A DNA stretch of 64,000 nucleotides, from positions 1 to 64,000 of the forward strand of contig NZ_JASKMT010000013.1 in assembly GCF_030124175.1 (NCBI RefSeq), written 5' to 3'. Numbering within the stretch: the stretch's first letter is position 1; the number at the start of each line of letters is the position of its first letter. The DNA comes from Streptomyces sp. 549. GTDB lineage: Bacteria > Actinomycetota > Actinomycetes > Streptomycetales > Streptomycetaceae. A model generated the notes under the pieces. It saw only the letters and a program-made list of their open reading frames with translations, was not told where the DNA came from and did no database searches. Below are positions 24,025 through 32,650 of this stretch, in pieces. The position numbers and the translations under genes were made by a program.

Positions 24025-25092
24025 TCAGCGCGGCAGGGGCAGCAGGCGGGCGGCGTTGTGGTGGCACACCGCGCGCAGCCAGTCGTCGTCCTGGTCGAGG
24101 CGGGTCAGCGCCTCCAGGGCGTGCAGGTAGCCGTACGGGATGTTGGGGAAGTCGCTGCCGAAGAGAACGCGGTCGCCCAGCGCCGCCAGCCTTGCCCGCT
24201 CCGCGCGGGGGAAGGGCATCATGCGCTCGGAGAAGTCGGTGAACGCCATCGTGGTGTCCAGGTGCACACCCGGGTAGCGCTCGGCGAGGTCGAGGAACTC
24301 GGCGTATTCCGGCATGCCCATGTGCGCGACGATCAGCCTCAGCCGCGGGTGCCGGGCCAGCACCGCCGCCACCGGGCCCGGGCCGGTGTGCTTGCCGGGC
24401 GCCGGACCGGAACCGCAGTGGATCACGGTCGGCACTCCCTCCTCCGCCAGCAGCCCCCACACCGGGTCGAGCAGCGCGTCAGCCGGGTCGTAACCACCCA
24501 CCTGGACGTGCGACTTGAAGACGCGAGCGCCACCGGCAACCGCCTGGCGCACGTAACCGGCGGCCTCCGGCTCGGGATAGAAGGTCGCGGTGTGCAGGCA
24601 GTCGGGCGTGCGGGCGGCGAAGTCGGCACTCCAGCTGTTCAGCCAGGCCGCCATGCCGGGCTTGTGCGGGTAGAGCATCGAGGTGAAAGCCCGGACGCCG
24701 AACCCCCGTAGCACGGCGAGGCGTTCGTCCTCCGCCTCGCGGTACCTGATCGGCCAGCCGGTGCCGGTCAGCGGACCCACCTGGTCGAAGTACGCCCACA
24801 CCTTGTCCAGGACCCGCTTCGGCATGAAGTGCGTGTGCACGTCCACCAGTCCGGGCAGCTCCAGCGCCCGCCAGAACCCGATGACGGCCTCGCGCTCGTC
24901 AAGGTCCGTCCCGTCCCCGGAGCGGCGTTCGGTCGCGGAGCCCGGTTCGGATTCGGGGCGGGGTTCGGGACCGGGACCGGGACCGGGACCGGATTCCGGG
25001 CTGTTCTGAGGGGCGTGGGACACGTGAGGGGCGTGGGGGGCTTCCGCGAACGGGTCGGGGTCGCCGGGCGAGGGGGTCCGGGCAGCGGGCAT
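24025..25092 (-). CDS. Amidohydrolase-2 family metal-dependent hydrolase
   Basis: 355 aa from ATG at 25092; the frame is open upstream to 25218 but that part is Arg/Pro-rich. After a disordered N-terminus with a GPGPGPGPEPRPESEPGS repeat, the TIM-barrel begins at GLVDVHTHFMP (HxH metal motif near residue 83). Further metal or catalytic positions are TVIHCGSGP, LIVAHMGMPEYAEF and the terminal Asp in LFGSDFPNIPYG near 312. The family includes decarboxylases and hydrolases of cyclic substrates; the substrate here is unknown. Monocistronic, convergent with no partner. Confidence 0.85.
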   Translation of the reverse strand: MPAARTPSPGDPDPFAEAPHAPHVSHAPQNSPESGPGPGPGPEPRPESEPGSATERRSGDGTDLDEREAVIGFWRALELPGLVDVHTHFMPKRVLDKVWAYFDQVGPLTGTGWPIRYREAEDERLAVLRGFGVRAFTSMLYPHKPGMAAWLNSWSADFAARTPDCLHTATFYPEPEAAGYVRQAVAGGARVFKSHVQVGGYDPADALLDPVWGLLAEEGVPTVIHCGSGPAPGKHTGPGPVAAVLARHPRLRLIVAHMGMPEYAEFLDLAERYPGVHLDTTMAFTDFSERMMPFPRAERARLAALGDRVLFGSDFPNIPYGYLHALEALTRLDQDDDWLRAVCHHNAARLLPLPR

Positions 25093-25443
25093 GGCAGGAG
25101 CGTACGACCGGTGGGTGGTGCTCGGGAGTGCGGGCCGGTCCCGGGGCGGTGTGCAGTGGCGGTGTGCACTGAGCCTGACGGCCGCCGCCCCGGGACGTAC
25201 CGGCCGCCGTACGGACATGTTTCCAGCCGATTACACGACCACGGGAGCCCCCCGGATCACGCCACCCGTCGGGACCCCCGCCATGCACACCACAAGCGCC
25301 ATCAGGCGGACCCTGCGTCACTTCCGGCCACTGGTTCAATACGGCACGTTACCGAATCTGTGCGGTCGATGTGCTTTCCGTGAAGGTTCTCGGCAGACTC
25401 CCGATCGCCAACCGGCACACACAGAAGCGGAAGGATGCACACA

Positions 25444-25887
25444 ATGCGGAACACCGCGCGATGGGCAGCGGCAGGCACTCTGCTGACAGCAGCGATGCTC
25501 GCCCCCCTGAGTGGCACCGCCCTCGCGGACTCGTCGCCCTCCTCGCCCTCGTCACCCTCGCTCTACGCCCCCTCGGCGCTGACCCTGACGTTCGCCCGCG
25601 GCGAGAGCGCAGCCGCCAGCACGCCCGAACGGGCCGTCACGCTGACCTGCTCACCGAACCCCGGGGGCAACCACCCCGCCGCCGCCCGCGCCTGTGCGCA
25701 ACTCCGCGGCGTGGACGGGGACTTCGACAGCCTGCCCGGCGACAGGAACCGCTACTGCACGATGGAGTACGACCCCGTCGTCGTCACCGCCCAGGGTGTC
25801 TGGGACGGACGGCGGGTCTCCTACGAGCGGACCTTCGGCAACGCGTGCGTCAAGGACGTCGAGGGCATGGCCGTCTTCCGCTTCTGA
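25444..25887 (+). CDS. Subtilisin-inhibitor-like (SSI family) secreted protease inhibitor
   Basis: 147 aa from ATG at 25444, which is nine bases after GGAAGG; an ATG at 25435 is too close to that site. Residues 1-29 are a Sec signal peptide (basic start, LLTAAMLAPLSG, cleavage near ALA-DS), followed by a Ser/Pro linker. The mature domain shows the SSI pattern YAPSALTLTF, VTLTCSPNPGGNHPAAARAC and the reactive loop CTMEYDPV with P1 Met at residue 107, then GVWDGRRVSYERTFGN. Four Cys form the two expected disulfides. It should inhibit extracellular subtilisins; P1 Met suits subtilisin or chymotrypsin-like targets. Confidence 0.93.
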   Translation: MRNTARWAAAGTLLTAAMLAPLSGTALADSSPSSPSSPSLYAPSALTLTFARGESAAASTPERAVTLTCSPNPGGNHPAAARACAQLRGVDGDFDSLPGDRNRYCTMEYDPVVVTAQGVWDGRRVSYERTFGNACVKDVEGMAVFRF

Positions 25888-26073
25888 GCCGTCCCCCAGC
25901 CGTCCCGCCCTGCCTCCCCGCAGCGGGACCTGGCGGGGGCTCCGGCCCGGCGGCGCCCCCGCCTCGCCGGACCGGCGCCCCCGCACCACAGTCGGCGCAG
26001 ACGGATGAGCGCGGGTGAGCACGGGGAACCGAACGGGCGGGCGCGGTCAACGCGTGGAAGCGGACGGCAAGAA

Positions 26074-26111
26074 ACCTGGGGCCCGGCACTTCTCAGTGCC
26101 GGGCCCCAGGT
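26074..26111 (-). terminator. Terminator of the tRNA-fMet gene
   Basis: A 16-bp perfect stem (ACCTGGGGCCCGGCAC and its complement, loop TTCTCA) lies just downstream of the leftward tRNA-fMet gene and is followed on that strand by TTTCTTG. Confidence 0.85.
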
Positions 26112-26116
26112 GACAG

Positions 26117-26190
26117 TAGCGGGGACAGGATTTGAACCTGCGACCTCTGGGTTATGAGCCCAGCGAGCTACCGAGCTGCTCCACCCCGCG
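26117..26190 (-). tRNA. tRNA-fMet (CAT), initiator
   Basis: 74 nt on the minus strand without encoded CCA. The cloverleaf is complete: acceptor CGCGGGG paired with CCCCGCT with an unpaired first C, D-arm GAGCAGCTCGGTAGCTC, anticodon stem CTGGG-CTCATAA-CCCAG with three G:C pairs, and T-arm GCAGGTTCAAATCCTGT. The mismatched position 1 and the GGG/CCC anticodon stem mark it as the initiator rather than elongator Met tRNA. Confidence 0.95.
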
Positions 26191-26351
26191 TCGGTGAACA
26201 CCACCTTACGCGAGGATCGCCCCACACGGAAATCCACTACCTTCCGGGGCGAAAGACCAGGCCAGGGGCCTGCCATCAGGTCGTCGGCCACCTCGGCGGT
26301 GCGTGCACCCGGGCGGGGGGCCGGGCCTTCCGGAGCGCCCGACATCGCCCC

Positions 26352-27194
26352 TCAGCCCCCGGCGTCCGGATTTGGCGCCCAGCCGCCACCGTCCCGGTGC
26401 ACGTACGCGGGACGACCTTCGGTGCCGCTGGTCCGGAACGGCCGTCCGTCGTCGTCGATCCGGTACGTGCCGCTGCGGCCCTGGCTCGTCCAGTCCAGCT
26501 CCAGGTACCAGTCGCAGTCACAGTCCTCGGCCACCGCCTCCACCCGCAGCACCTCGGGGTCCGTGCGCGACACCCGCAGGGGGAACTCCCGGGCCGGCAG
26601 CTCCCTGCCCTCACCCGACGCGTCGTAGCCGCCCACCGGACGGACGCGCGGGCGCGGCACGTCCAGGTTTAGTGCCAGTACCGCAGGAGTCAGCGCACCC
26701 CCGCAACCCGCGTCCATGGCATAGGCGTTCCACGGCAGCGGGGTCCGGCGCTCCACCACTCGGACACGCAACGCCCGCAGCACCACCGCCTCCGGCGTGG
26801 TGCCCTGCACGGTCGTGGAGCCACCGTGCACCGCGTCCAGCGCGGCTGCCCACGTTGGCGCGTCCTGCTCGACGGGCGGCGGAGGCACCGAGGCGGGGGC
26901 TGGGCTGCCTCCGGAGTCTGGGCCGGAGGCTCGTGGCGGCGGACGTCGGCGAGCAGCCAGCGCCTGTGCAGCTCCATCAGCTCGTCCCGCGTGGCACCGC
27001 AGCTCCGTGCGATGCGCTCCACCGTTCCGTACTCCGCGGGCAGCGCCTCACCGTGGCAGTAGCGGTGCAGAGTGGACGTGCTCAGATGCAGTCGCCTGGC
27101 CAGCAGCCCGTAGCCCGTAGCTGCGCCCCGAACGCTCCTTCAGCCGCCGCAGCGCTGCTGCGAACTCCGCTGTCTCCACGGGTCTGTGAGCCAC
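26352..27194 (-). pseudogene. Frameshifted HTH (XRE-like) regulatory protein gene
   Basis: Read leftward from GTG at 27194 (GGGGGG ribosome site), the product begins VAHRPVETAEFAAALRRLKERSGRSYG. A 7-bp tandem duplication, CCCGTAG at 27107-27113 and again at 27114-27120, shifts the frame; with one copy removed the reading continues LLARRLHLSTSTLHRYCHGEALPAEYGTVERIARSCGATRDELMELHRRWLLADVRRH, a typical helix-turn-helix domain. A second shift, one base short in a C-run near 26895-26900, restores VPPPPVEQDAPTWAAALDAVHGG and a C-terminal domain with CDCDWYLELDW. As sequenced the gene cannot make the full protein; assembly error in the C-run is possible. Confidence 0.8.
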
Positions 27195-27430
27195 CGGTTT
27201 CCCCCCGCAGTCCGACCGGGCCGCTGCGGTCCGGCGTCCGCGCCGTCCCGGCAGGTCGTCCCAGGGCGGCACCGTTCCCGCAGGCCAGGGTACCTCCCGG
27301 CGTTCCGGCGTCCCGAATGTCCCACGGCAGGGGGAGCATTCGGCGCAGGCCGGTCGACACTGCTGACGGGGGAACCGATCCGGGCCGGTGACCAGAGGTC
27401 CGGACCCCGCTCACGACGACGGAGATTCGC

Positions 27431-28054
27431 GTGAAGACACCATCCACCTCGACCACCGTTCCGCGCCGCAGCCGCCGGACCGCCACAGCCGTGGCCGCCG
27501 CCGCGGCGGCCGTGGCCCTGGGCGCGCCGACCGCCGCCCAGGCCGCAGCGCCGGTCCTGCTCGACGCACACGAGATGCCGCCCAGCTCCACCCCGTGGAT
27601 CGCAGACCCGGTCAGCGAGGGCGCCGGGCAGCCGGTGTGCCTGACCGGTCTGCTGCCGGACTCCCGCTCCGTGCACCGCACCTTCCGCACCGAACTGGAC
27701 ACCGGCGCCACACAGGTGGTGTTCCGGGCGCGCCACGAGCTCGACGCCCAGCGCACCGTGAGCGCCCTCCGGGCCGCACTCGCCCGCTGCACGGACAAGT
27801 TCGAGCAGGAGCACCCGGGCAGCACCGCGACGTTCCACCGGCTGGGCACGGTCGACGCGGGCGACGGCGGACACCTCTACGGCACCGCCACGTCCGTCCC
27901 CGAGTCCTCCTACGACGTGCACCTGTACGGGGTCGGCCGGAGCGGCAACCGCGTCACGGTTGTCGTCTGGGGACAGATCGGGACGTTGAAGACCGCGCCC
28001 GTCAATGCCTTCAGGACGACAGTCGCCACGGCCCTCAACAAGCTGGACGGCTGA
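27431..28054 (+). CDS. Secreted protein, sensor-domain-like
   Basis: 207 aa from GTG at 27431 with GGAG six bases upstream. The signal peptide is clear: RRSRRTATAVAAAAAAVALGAPTAAQA followed by AAPVLL. The mature part has one Cys pair (PVCLTGLLP; LARCTDKF) and an alternating strand pattern (TELDTGATQVVFRARHELD; RVTVVVWGQIGT) that recalls the extracellular sensor domain of mycobacterial PknH-type proteins. No catalytic motif is present. It is divergent from the broken HTH gene. Function unknown. Confidence 0.8.
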   Translation: MKTPSTSTTVPRRSRRTATAVAAAAAAVALGAPTAAQAAAPVLLDAHEMPPSSTPWIADPVSEGAGQPVCLTGLLPDSRSVHRTFRTELDTGATQVVFRARHELDAQRTVSALRAALARCTDKFEQEHPGSTATFHRLGTVDAGDGGHLYGTATSVPESSYDVHLYGVGRSGNRVTVVVWGQIGTLKTAPVNAFRTTVATALNKLDG

Positions 28055-28373
28055 GACGGCGGGCGCCGGACCGCGCAGGGGACGGTCCGGCGCCCCACCG
28101 TCGCGGCGCCGGCGGTCACGAGGACCGGCCGTCACGAATGCCGGCCCTCGCGACCGGCGGCCCTCGCGAATGCCGGCCCTCGCGGACTGCGCCGGGTGCC
28201 GGCGGTGTGGTCGATGCAGTGGTCCACACGGGCGGGACCTCCGTGGAACCGTCCCCGAGCAGGGCGGGCGCCTTCCGGGGGCCGCGCCCGGGCCCTCGGT
28301 TGTCCACCACGGGAACGGACGGGGATGGTGCGGTGTATTGCCGGAGCCGGATCGGCGCAGCAAGCTTCTGCCC
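28055..28373. other. Intergenic region with an 18-bp direct repeat
   Basis: No gene is supported. Two exact copies of CGAATGCCGGCCCTCGCG at 28135-28152 and 28167-28184 lie in a patch of related GGCCGTC/CCCTCGCG words (28110-28190). It precedes the LysR-type gene; part of it may be its promoter. Confidence 0.6.
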
Positions 28374-29348
28374 ATGGATCTGGAGCTGCGGCATCTGAAG
28401 ACGGTCCGGGCGATCGCCGACGCGGGCAGCCTGACGAAGGCCGCCTCCGCGCTGGGCCTGGCCCAGCCCGCCCTCAGTGCGCAGCTGAAACGGATCGAGC
28501 GCACCCTCGGCGGCCGGCTGTTCGAGCGCGGACGCCTCGGCGTGCGGCCCACCCCCCTTGGAGAACTCGTCCTGGACCGGGCCCGGGTGGTGCTGCCGGC
28601 GGTCCGCGAACTCCAGGAGGAGGCGGTGCGGCTGGCCCATGCCTGGGACGGCATGCCGCGCTTCCGCCTCGGCGGCACCCACGGACCGCTGCTCGGCGGG
28701 CTGGTGGACCGGCTGGCCACCGCGCACCCGGGAGTGCCCGTGACCACGCAGACCTCCTGGTCGGAACGGGAGATCGCCGCGGGCGTCGCCGAAGGACGGC
28801 TGGACTTCGCCCTCATCGGCACGTGCGGCCAGAGCCCGCCACCGGAGCCGGAGCGCCTGAGCTGGCGGGAGGTCGCCGCCGACCCGGTCTTCGTCATGCT
28901 CGCCGCCGACCACCCGCTCACCGGACGCACCGAGATCGAACTCGGCTGTCTCGCCGACGAGTCGTGGGCCGACGTGCCCGGGGACGGCTGCTTCGCCGAC
29001 TGCTTCGCTGCGGCCTGCGCCCGCGCCGGCTTCACACCCGCCTCCGTCTACGAGACCGACACCGCGTCCTGCGTGCACCTCGTCCAGGTCGGACGGGCCG
29101 TCGGTCTGTGCCGCGCCACGTTCCCGCCCACGCCCGGGCTGGTCACCAGACCGCTGGCCGGCAGCCCGCTCTCCTGGCGGCACCTGCTGGGCTGGCACCC
29201 CGGCGAGCCGGCCGCCGACGCCGCGGGAGCCGTGATCACGCACACCCGCGCCGCCCACGCGGACGCCGTGGCCCGCAGCGCCACCTACCGCGCCTGGCTG
29301 GACCGCCACGCCGACCATGTGACGGCCATCTACCCCACCGCCGTCTGA
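28374..29348 (+). CDS. LysR-family transcriptional regulator
   Basis: 324 aa from ATG at 28374. Residues 1-60 are the LysR helix-turn-helix (MDLELRHLKTVRAIADAGSL, TKAASALGLAQPALSAQLKRIERTLGGRLFERG). The rest is a periplasmic-binding-protein-like effector domain (FRLGGTHGPLLGGLVDRLATAHPGVPV; EGRLDFALIGTCGQ; VFVMLAADHPLTG; VHLVQVGRAVGLCR). No divergent target gene is adjacent. It could regulate the downstream protease gene, but this is only positional inference. Confidence 0.92.
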   Translation: MDLELRHLKTVRAIADAGSLTKAASALGLAQPALSAQLKRIERTLGGRLFERGRLGVRPTPLGELVLDRARVVLPAVRELQEEAVRLAHAWDGMPRFRLGGTHGPLLGGLVDRLATAHPGVPVTTQTSWSEREIAAGVAEGRLDFALIGTCGQSPPPEPERLSWREVAADPVFVMLAADHPLTGRTEIELGCLADESWADVPGDGCFADCFAAACARAGFTPASVYETDTASCVHLVQVGRAVGLCRATFPPTPGLVTRPLAGSPLSWRHLLGWHPGEPAADAAGAVITHTRAAHADAVARSATYRAWLDRHADHVTAIYPTAV

Positions 29349-29555
29349 GTCCGCCCGCCCCCGCCTCTCCGGGCCACACTCCCGGCTCCGGTTCCTCCGG
29401 CTCCTGTTCCTCCGACTCCTCCGGCTCCCGTACCCCGGGCCGCACCCTGCCCCCGCGTCCATAACGCCGAGGCAGGGGGGCAACTGAGAGCTGACGGCCC
29501 CTGCATGGCCGTGGCTACGGTTTCGGCACCTCCCACCGAACCGAGGAGACACCCC

Positions 29556-30914
29556 ATGCTCCACAGACACGTCACAGGTGCGTGTGCCGCCGTCATCGCG
29601 GTCGGCGCGCTCACTCTGACCGGGCTGCCGGGCACAGCCGCCGCCCAACCGGCCGCCGCCCCCGGGTCCGCGTTCCAGCCCGCCTCCGAGGCCCCGCCCG
29701 AGCTGCTCCGCGCCATGCAGCGCGACCTGGACCTGACGAAGGCACAGGCGGAGCGGAGGCTGGTCAACGAGGCCGATGCGGGTGCCGTCGCCGGTGCCCT
29801 CCAGAACGCGCTGGCCGATGACTTCGCCGGTGCCTGGGTGCAGGGTGCGGACTCCTCGACCCTGACCGTGGCGACCACCGACGCCTCCGACGTGCGGACG
29901 ATCACCGCCAAGGGCGCGAAGGCCGAGGTCGTGGAGCACTCCCTCGCCGACCTGGACGCCGCCAAGAAGGCGCTGGACAAGGCCGCCGCCCGCAACAGCG
30001 CCTTCGCCGCGCCTGTCTGGTACGTCGACGTCAGGACCAACAGCGTCGTCGTGCGCACGGCGAAGCCCGCAGCGGCCGACGCCTTCGTGGCCGCCGGCGG
30101 CGTCGACCGCGAGCTGGTACGGGTGGTGAAGTCCGACGAGCAGCCGCGGGCCCTCTACGACCTGCGCGGCGGGGACGCCTACTACATGGGCAGCGGCGGG
30201 CGTTGCTCCGTCGGGTTCCCGGTCACCCGCGGAACCCAGCAGGGCTTCGCCACGGCCGGCCACTGCGGCCGGACCGGTACCAGCACCTCGGGCTTCAACC
30301 GCGTCGCCCAGGGCACCTTCCAGGGTTCCTCCTTCCCCGGCAACGACTACGCGTGGGTCGCCACCAACTCGAACTGGACGGCGACCCCGTACGTGAAGGG
30401 CGCCGGTGGGCAGAACGTCCAGGTCGCGGGCTCCACCCAGCAGGCGGTGGGAGCCTCGATCTGCCGTTCCGGCTCGACCACGGGCTGGCACTGCGGAACC
30501 ATCCAGCAGCACAACACCAGCGTCACCTACCCCGAGGGCACGATCACCGGAGTGACCCGGACGTCGGTGTGCGCCGAGCCCGGTGACTCCGGCGGCGCCT
30601 ACATCTCCGGCAGCCAGGCGCAGGGCGTCACCTCTGGCGGATCCGGCAACTGCCGTACCGGTGGCACGACGTACCACCAGCCCGTCAACCCGATCCTTCA
30701 GGTCTACGGCCTGACCCTGAAGACCACCACCGGCCCCGGCGACCCCGGCCCGGGTGACCCCGGCGAGCCGGGCGGCACCTGGGCCGTCGGAACCGTCTAC
30801 AAGGTGGGCGACCGCGTCACCTACGGCGGCGCCACCTACCGCTGCCTCCAGGCCCACCAGGCCCAGGCCGGCTGGACCCCGCCGGCGGTCCCCGCACTCT
30901 GGCAGCGCGTCTGA
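29556..30914 (+). CDS. Streptogrisin-like S1 serine protease with chitin-binding domain
   Basis: 452 aa from ATG at 29556, ribosome site GAGGAG. Signal peptide residues 1-31 (LTLTGLPGTAAAQP); propeptide about 40-195 (PPELLRAMQRDLDLTKAQAERRL; FAAPVWYVDVRTNSVVV), the inhibitory and folding pro-region of streptogrisin and alpha-lytic proteases. The mature domain starts near 200 and has the triad His236 (GFATAGHCG), Asp264 (PGNDYAWV) and Ser345 (EPGDSGGAY). A Gly/Pro linker (GPGDPGPGDPGEPGG) joins a C-terminal CBM5/12-type module (WAVGTVYKVGDRVTYGGATYRCLQAHQAQAGWTPP). The architecture matches streptogrisin C. Secreted; it is followed by a strong terminator. Confidence 0.95.
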   Translation: MLHRHVTGACAAVIAVGALTLTGLPGTAAAQPAAAPGSAFQPASEAPPELLRAMQRDLDLTKAQAERRLVNEADAGAVAGALQNALADDFAGAWVQGADSSTLTVATTDASDVRTITAKGAKAEVVEHSLADLDAAKKALDKAAARNSAFAAPVWYVDVRTNSVVVRTAKPAAADAFVAAGGVDRELVRVVKSDEQPRALYDLRGGDAYYMGSGGRCSVGFPVTRGTQQGFATAGHCGRTGTSTSGFNRVAQGTFQGSSFPGNDYAWVATNSNWTATPYVKGAGGQNVQVAGSTQQAVGASICRSGSTTGWHCGTIQQHNTSVTYPEGTITGVTRTSVCAEPGDSGGAYISGSQAQGVTSGGSGNCRTGGTTYHQPVNPILQVYGLTLKTTTGPGDPGPGDPGEPGGTWAVGTVYKVGDRVTYGGATYRCLQAHQAQAGWTPPAVPALWQRV

Positions 30915-30933
30915 CCGACGTCACAGGGGCAGG

Positions 30934-30970
30934 GGCGGGCCGGAACCACTGGGGGATTCCGGCCCGCCCT
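30934..30970 (+). terminator. Terminator of the protease gene
   Basis: Stem GGGCGGGCCGGAA paired with TTCCGGCCCGCCC (11-nt loop) 20 bp after the protease stop codon. Confidence 0.85.
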
Positions 30971-31175
30971 CGCGGCATGCGCACCCCGACCTCACGAACC
31001 AGGCACCCCCTCCCCTGCGTTCCGCCCCCTCACCTCCGCGCCTACTCGCCTCCGCACCCGCACCCGCACCCGCACCCGCGTGCCTACGCGCTCCGCAGGC
31101 CGGCGCCCGCGTTCCAGCGGTCCGCTTTCCGCGGTCCGCACCACGACGACGTCGCATGATCACGGGGAGAGACCG

Positions 31176-31409
31176 ATGATGACGATCAAGGTGTACCGCC
31201 TGAGCCCGGACGGTACGCGCAGCCCGGTGAGCGGCATCCGCAGAATCCGCCCCGTCGCACCGGACCGGCTCCCGCTCACCATGGGCTACCCGCCCTGCCG
31301 GTGCCCCCGTTGCTCCACAGCGCCCCCTCTCCTCATCGTCCCGCTTCCGCCGCCCACTCGTCCGGCGTCCCCGTCCCCCACCCTCGCGTCTCTTCCCTCA
31401 CAGGTATAG
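31176..31409 (+). CDS. Small hypothetical protein
   Basis: 77 aa from ATG at 31176, preceded by GGGGAGAG. The first 48 residues look conserved in style (MMTIKVYRLSPDGTRSPVSGIRRIRPVAPDRLPLTMGYPPCRCPRC), ending in a CxCxxC cluster that could bind metal. The last 30 residues are Pro/Ser-rich and may be frame drift or disorder. No signal peptide. Function unknown. Confidence 0.6.
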   Translation: MMTIKVYRLSPDGTRSPVSGIRRIRPVAPDRLPLTMGYPPCRCPRCSTAPPLLIVPLPPPTRPASPSPTLASLPSQV

Positions 31410-31624
31410 CGGGTGCATCACCGCAGGTCACGCGTTCTTCCGCACACCCACTCGAACGGGTGAACGAGCGCGGAGAAGTGGTTCGGGCACCGCTCTCCCG
31501 GACACTCTGACCTCCAGGAGCTTCTGCACTCCGCGCCAGGCCCGGCGGCGGACTGCGACCGCCCTCCACCGGGAAGACGGCTTGTGAAGCGTCCCGGAAG
31601 CCGTACGACACGAGGAGCTCAGGC

Positions 31625-32002
31625 ATGAGTGGTGAACTGCAAGCGGTCCTGGTGGTGGCGGTGATCCTGGTGGTCGCGACCGCGGTGGTGACCGCGGTGC
31701 TTTTGGTGAAGGTGGTGAAGACGCGCACGCTGCTGAGCAGCGCGGGCGTGCCGGTGAACAACAAGCTCGCCTTCTGGGGAGCGATCCTCTACGTCATCTC
31801 ACCGGTCGACCTGATGCCCGATCCCATACTGCTCGACGACATCGGCGTGCTCCTGCTGGCCCTGCGCTCTCTGCACAAGGCGGCGGACTCCGCCGGCATC
31901 AGCCGCAGCAGCAAGGACTCCGCAGACCTCATCGCCGACCACGAGCCGAAGACTCCCCGCCTCCGGCCCAGCCAGAAAGCGGCCAGTGTCGAGCAGTCCT
32001 GA
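31625..32002 (+). CDS. YkvA/DUF1232 membrane protein
   Basis: 125 aa from ATG at 31625, with GAGGAG upstream. TM1 is residues 5-30 (LQAVLVVAVILVVATAVVTAVLLVKVV). The DUF1232 signature follows: KLAFWGAILYVISPVDLMPDPILLDDIGVLLLALRSL, with the ISP.DL.PD...DD pattern. A basic tail ends the protein. This small family is widespread and of unknown function. Monocistronic. Confidence 0.88.
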   Translation: MSGELQAVLVVAVILVVATAVVTAVLLVKVVKTRTLLSSAGVPVNNKLAFWGAILYVISPVDLMPDPILLDDIGVLLLALRSLHKAADSAGISRSSKDSADLIADHEPKTPRLRPSQKAASVEQS

Positions 32003-32106
32003 ACGCCCGGTGAAATCCCCCGGAATGCCTACGCGTCGACCGGGAAGACGGAAGTCAGGACCGAACGATCCACCGCCGGAAGGATGTTCCGGCCGAAGGG
32101 AGAGTC

Positions 32107-32280
32107 ATGGCTTCCTCGATTTCACGATTCACCCGCCAGCTGCGATCCGGCACGAGCCCCCTCACCGGAGGCCGTCGCCGCCGGTCCGGCACGTCCGCTC
32201 GCACCCGTCGCGGAGGCCCTCAGGGCGCCGGCGTGGGAGCCGTGGTCAGCGGCATCGCCCGTCGACTGCGCCGCCGCTGA
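32107..32280 (+). CDS. Very basic small protein
   Basis: 57 aa from ATG at 32107, with GGGAGAG just upstream. The sequence (MASSISRFTRQLRSGTSPLTGG...GAGVGAVVSGIARRLRRR) is rich in Arg, Gly, Ser and Thr, with an amphipathic end. It lies 100 bp after the YkvA gene. I recall comparable 50-60 aa basic proteins in other Streptomyces but cannot verify this. Moderate support from ribosome site, composition and intact frame. Confidence 0.5.
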   Translation: MASSISRFTRQLRSGTSPLTGGRRRRSGTSARTRRGGPQGAGVGAVVSGIARRLRRR

Positions 32281-32650
32281 GCCGAGCGGCAACCGCCGTC
32301 CCCCGCCGCCCTCGACAGGCAGCGGGCAGACGACGAGACCGCCGGGCTCACCATCGGTCGCCTCCACACGCGACCCCGTCCCGTAGCGTCTGGGGGCACC
32401 TCGCACGGCCACCAGCCCTCCGGCCAGGAGGGGCGGGCAGTGCGGTGAAAAGCAAGCATCGGTGAAGTCGGCCGCCGTTCACGGCCGATCAAGGAAGCCT
32501 CCGGGGACCACCCCCGGAGGCTTCCGTCGTTCGCGAGCAACCCCCTTCCACCCCTCGCTCGCTCACCCCACCCGCACGCACCCGCGCGACTCGCAGACGC
32601 CCGCACGGAGCTATACATGAGGTGTATACACGTAGCGTATAGTCCCTCGC
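32281..32650 (+). promoter_or_regulatory. Gap with a terminator and the vanZ-like operator/promoter
   Basis: A 14-bp stem terminator lies at 32493-32525 (GGAAGCCTCCGGGG and its complement). At 32611-32642 an AT-rich dyad is built of three evenly spaced hexamers: CTATAC (32611), GTATAC (32624), GTATAG (32637), each separated by 7 bp, with TATACA-TGTATA (32612-32628) as an inner inverted repeat. TATAGT at 32638-32643 would be a -10 box placing transcription start at or near the ATG at 32651, with no ribosome site. The next gene may therefore have a leaderless mRNA under a GntR- or TetR-type repressor. Confidence 0.65.

Noticed and set aside
17886..25092. Specialised-metabolite cluster in the exporter/glycosyltransferase region
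   Set aside because: No polyketide, peptide, terpene or RiPP biosynthetic enzyme is present; the genes fit envelope functions and drug export.
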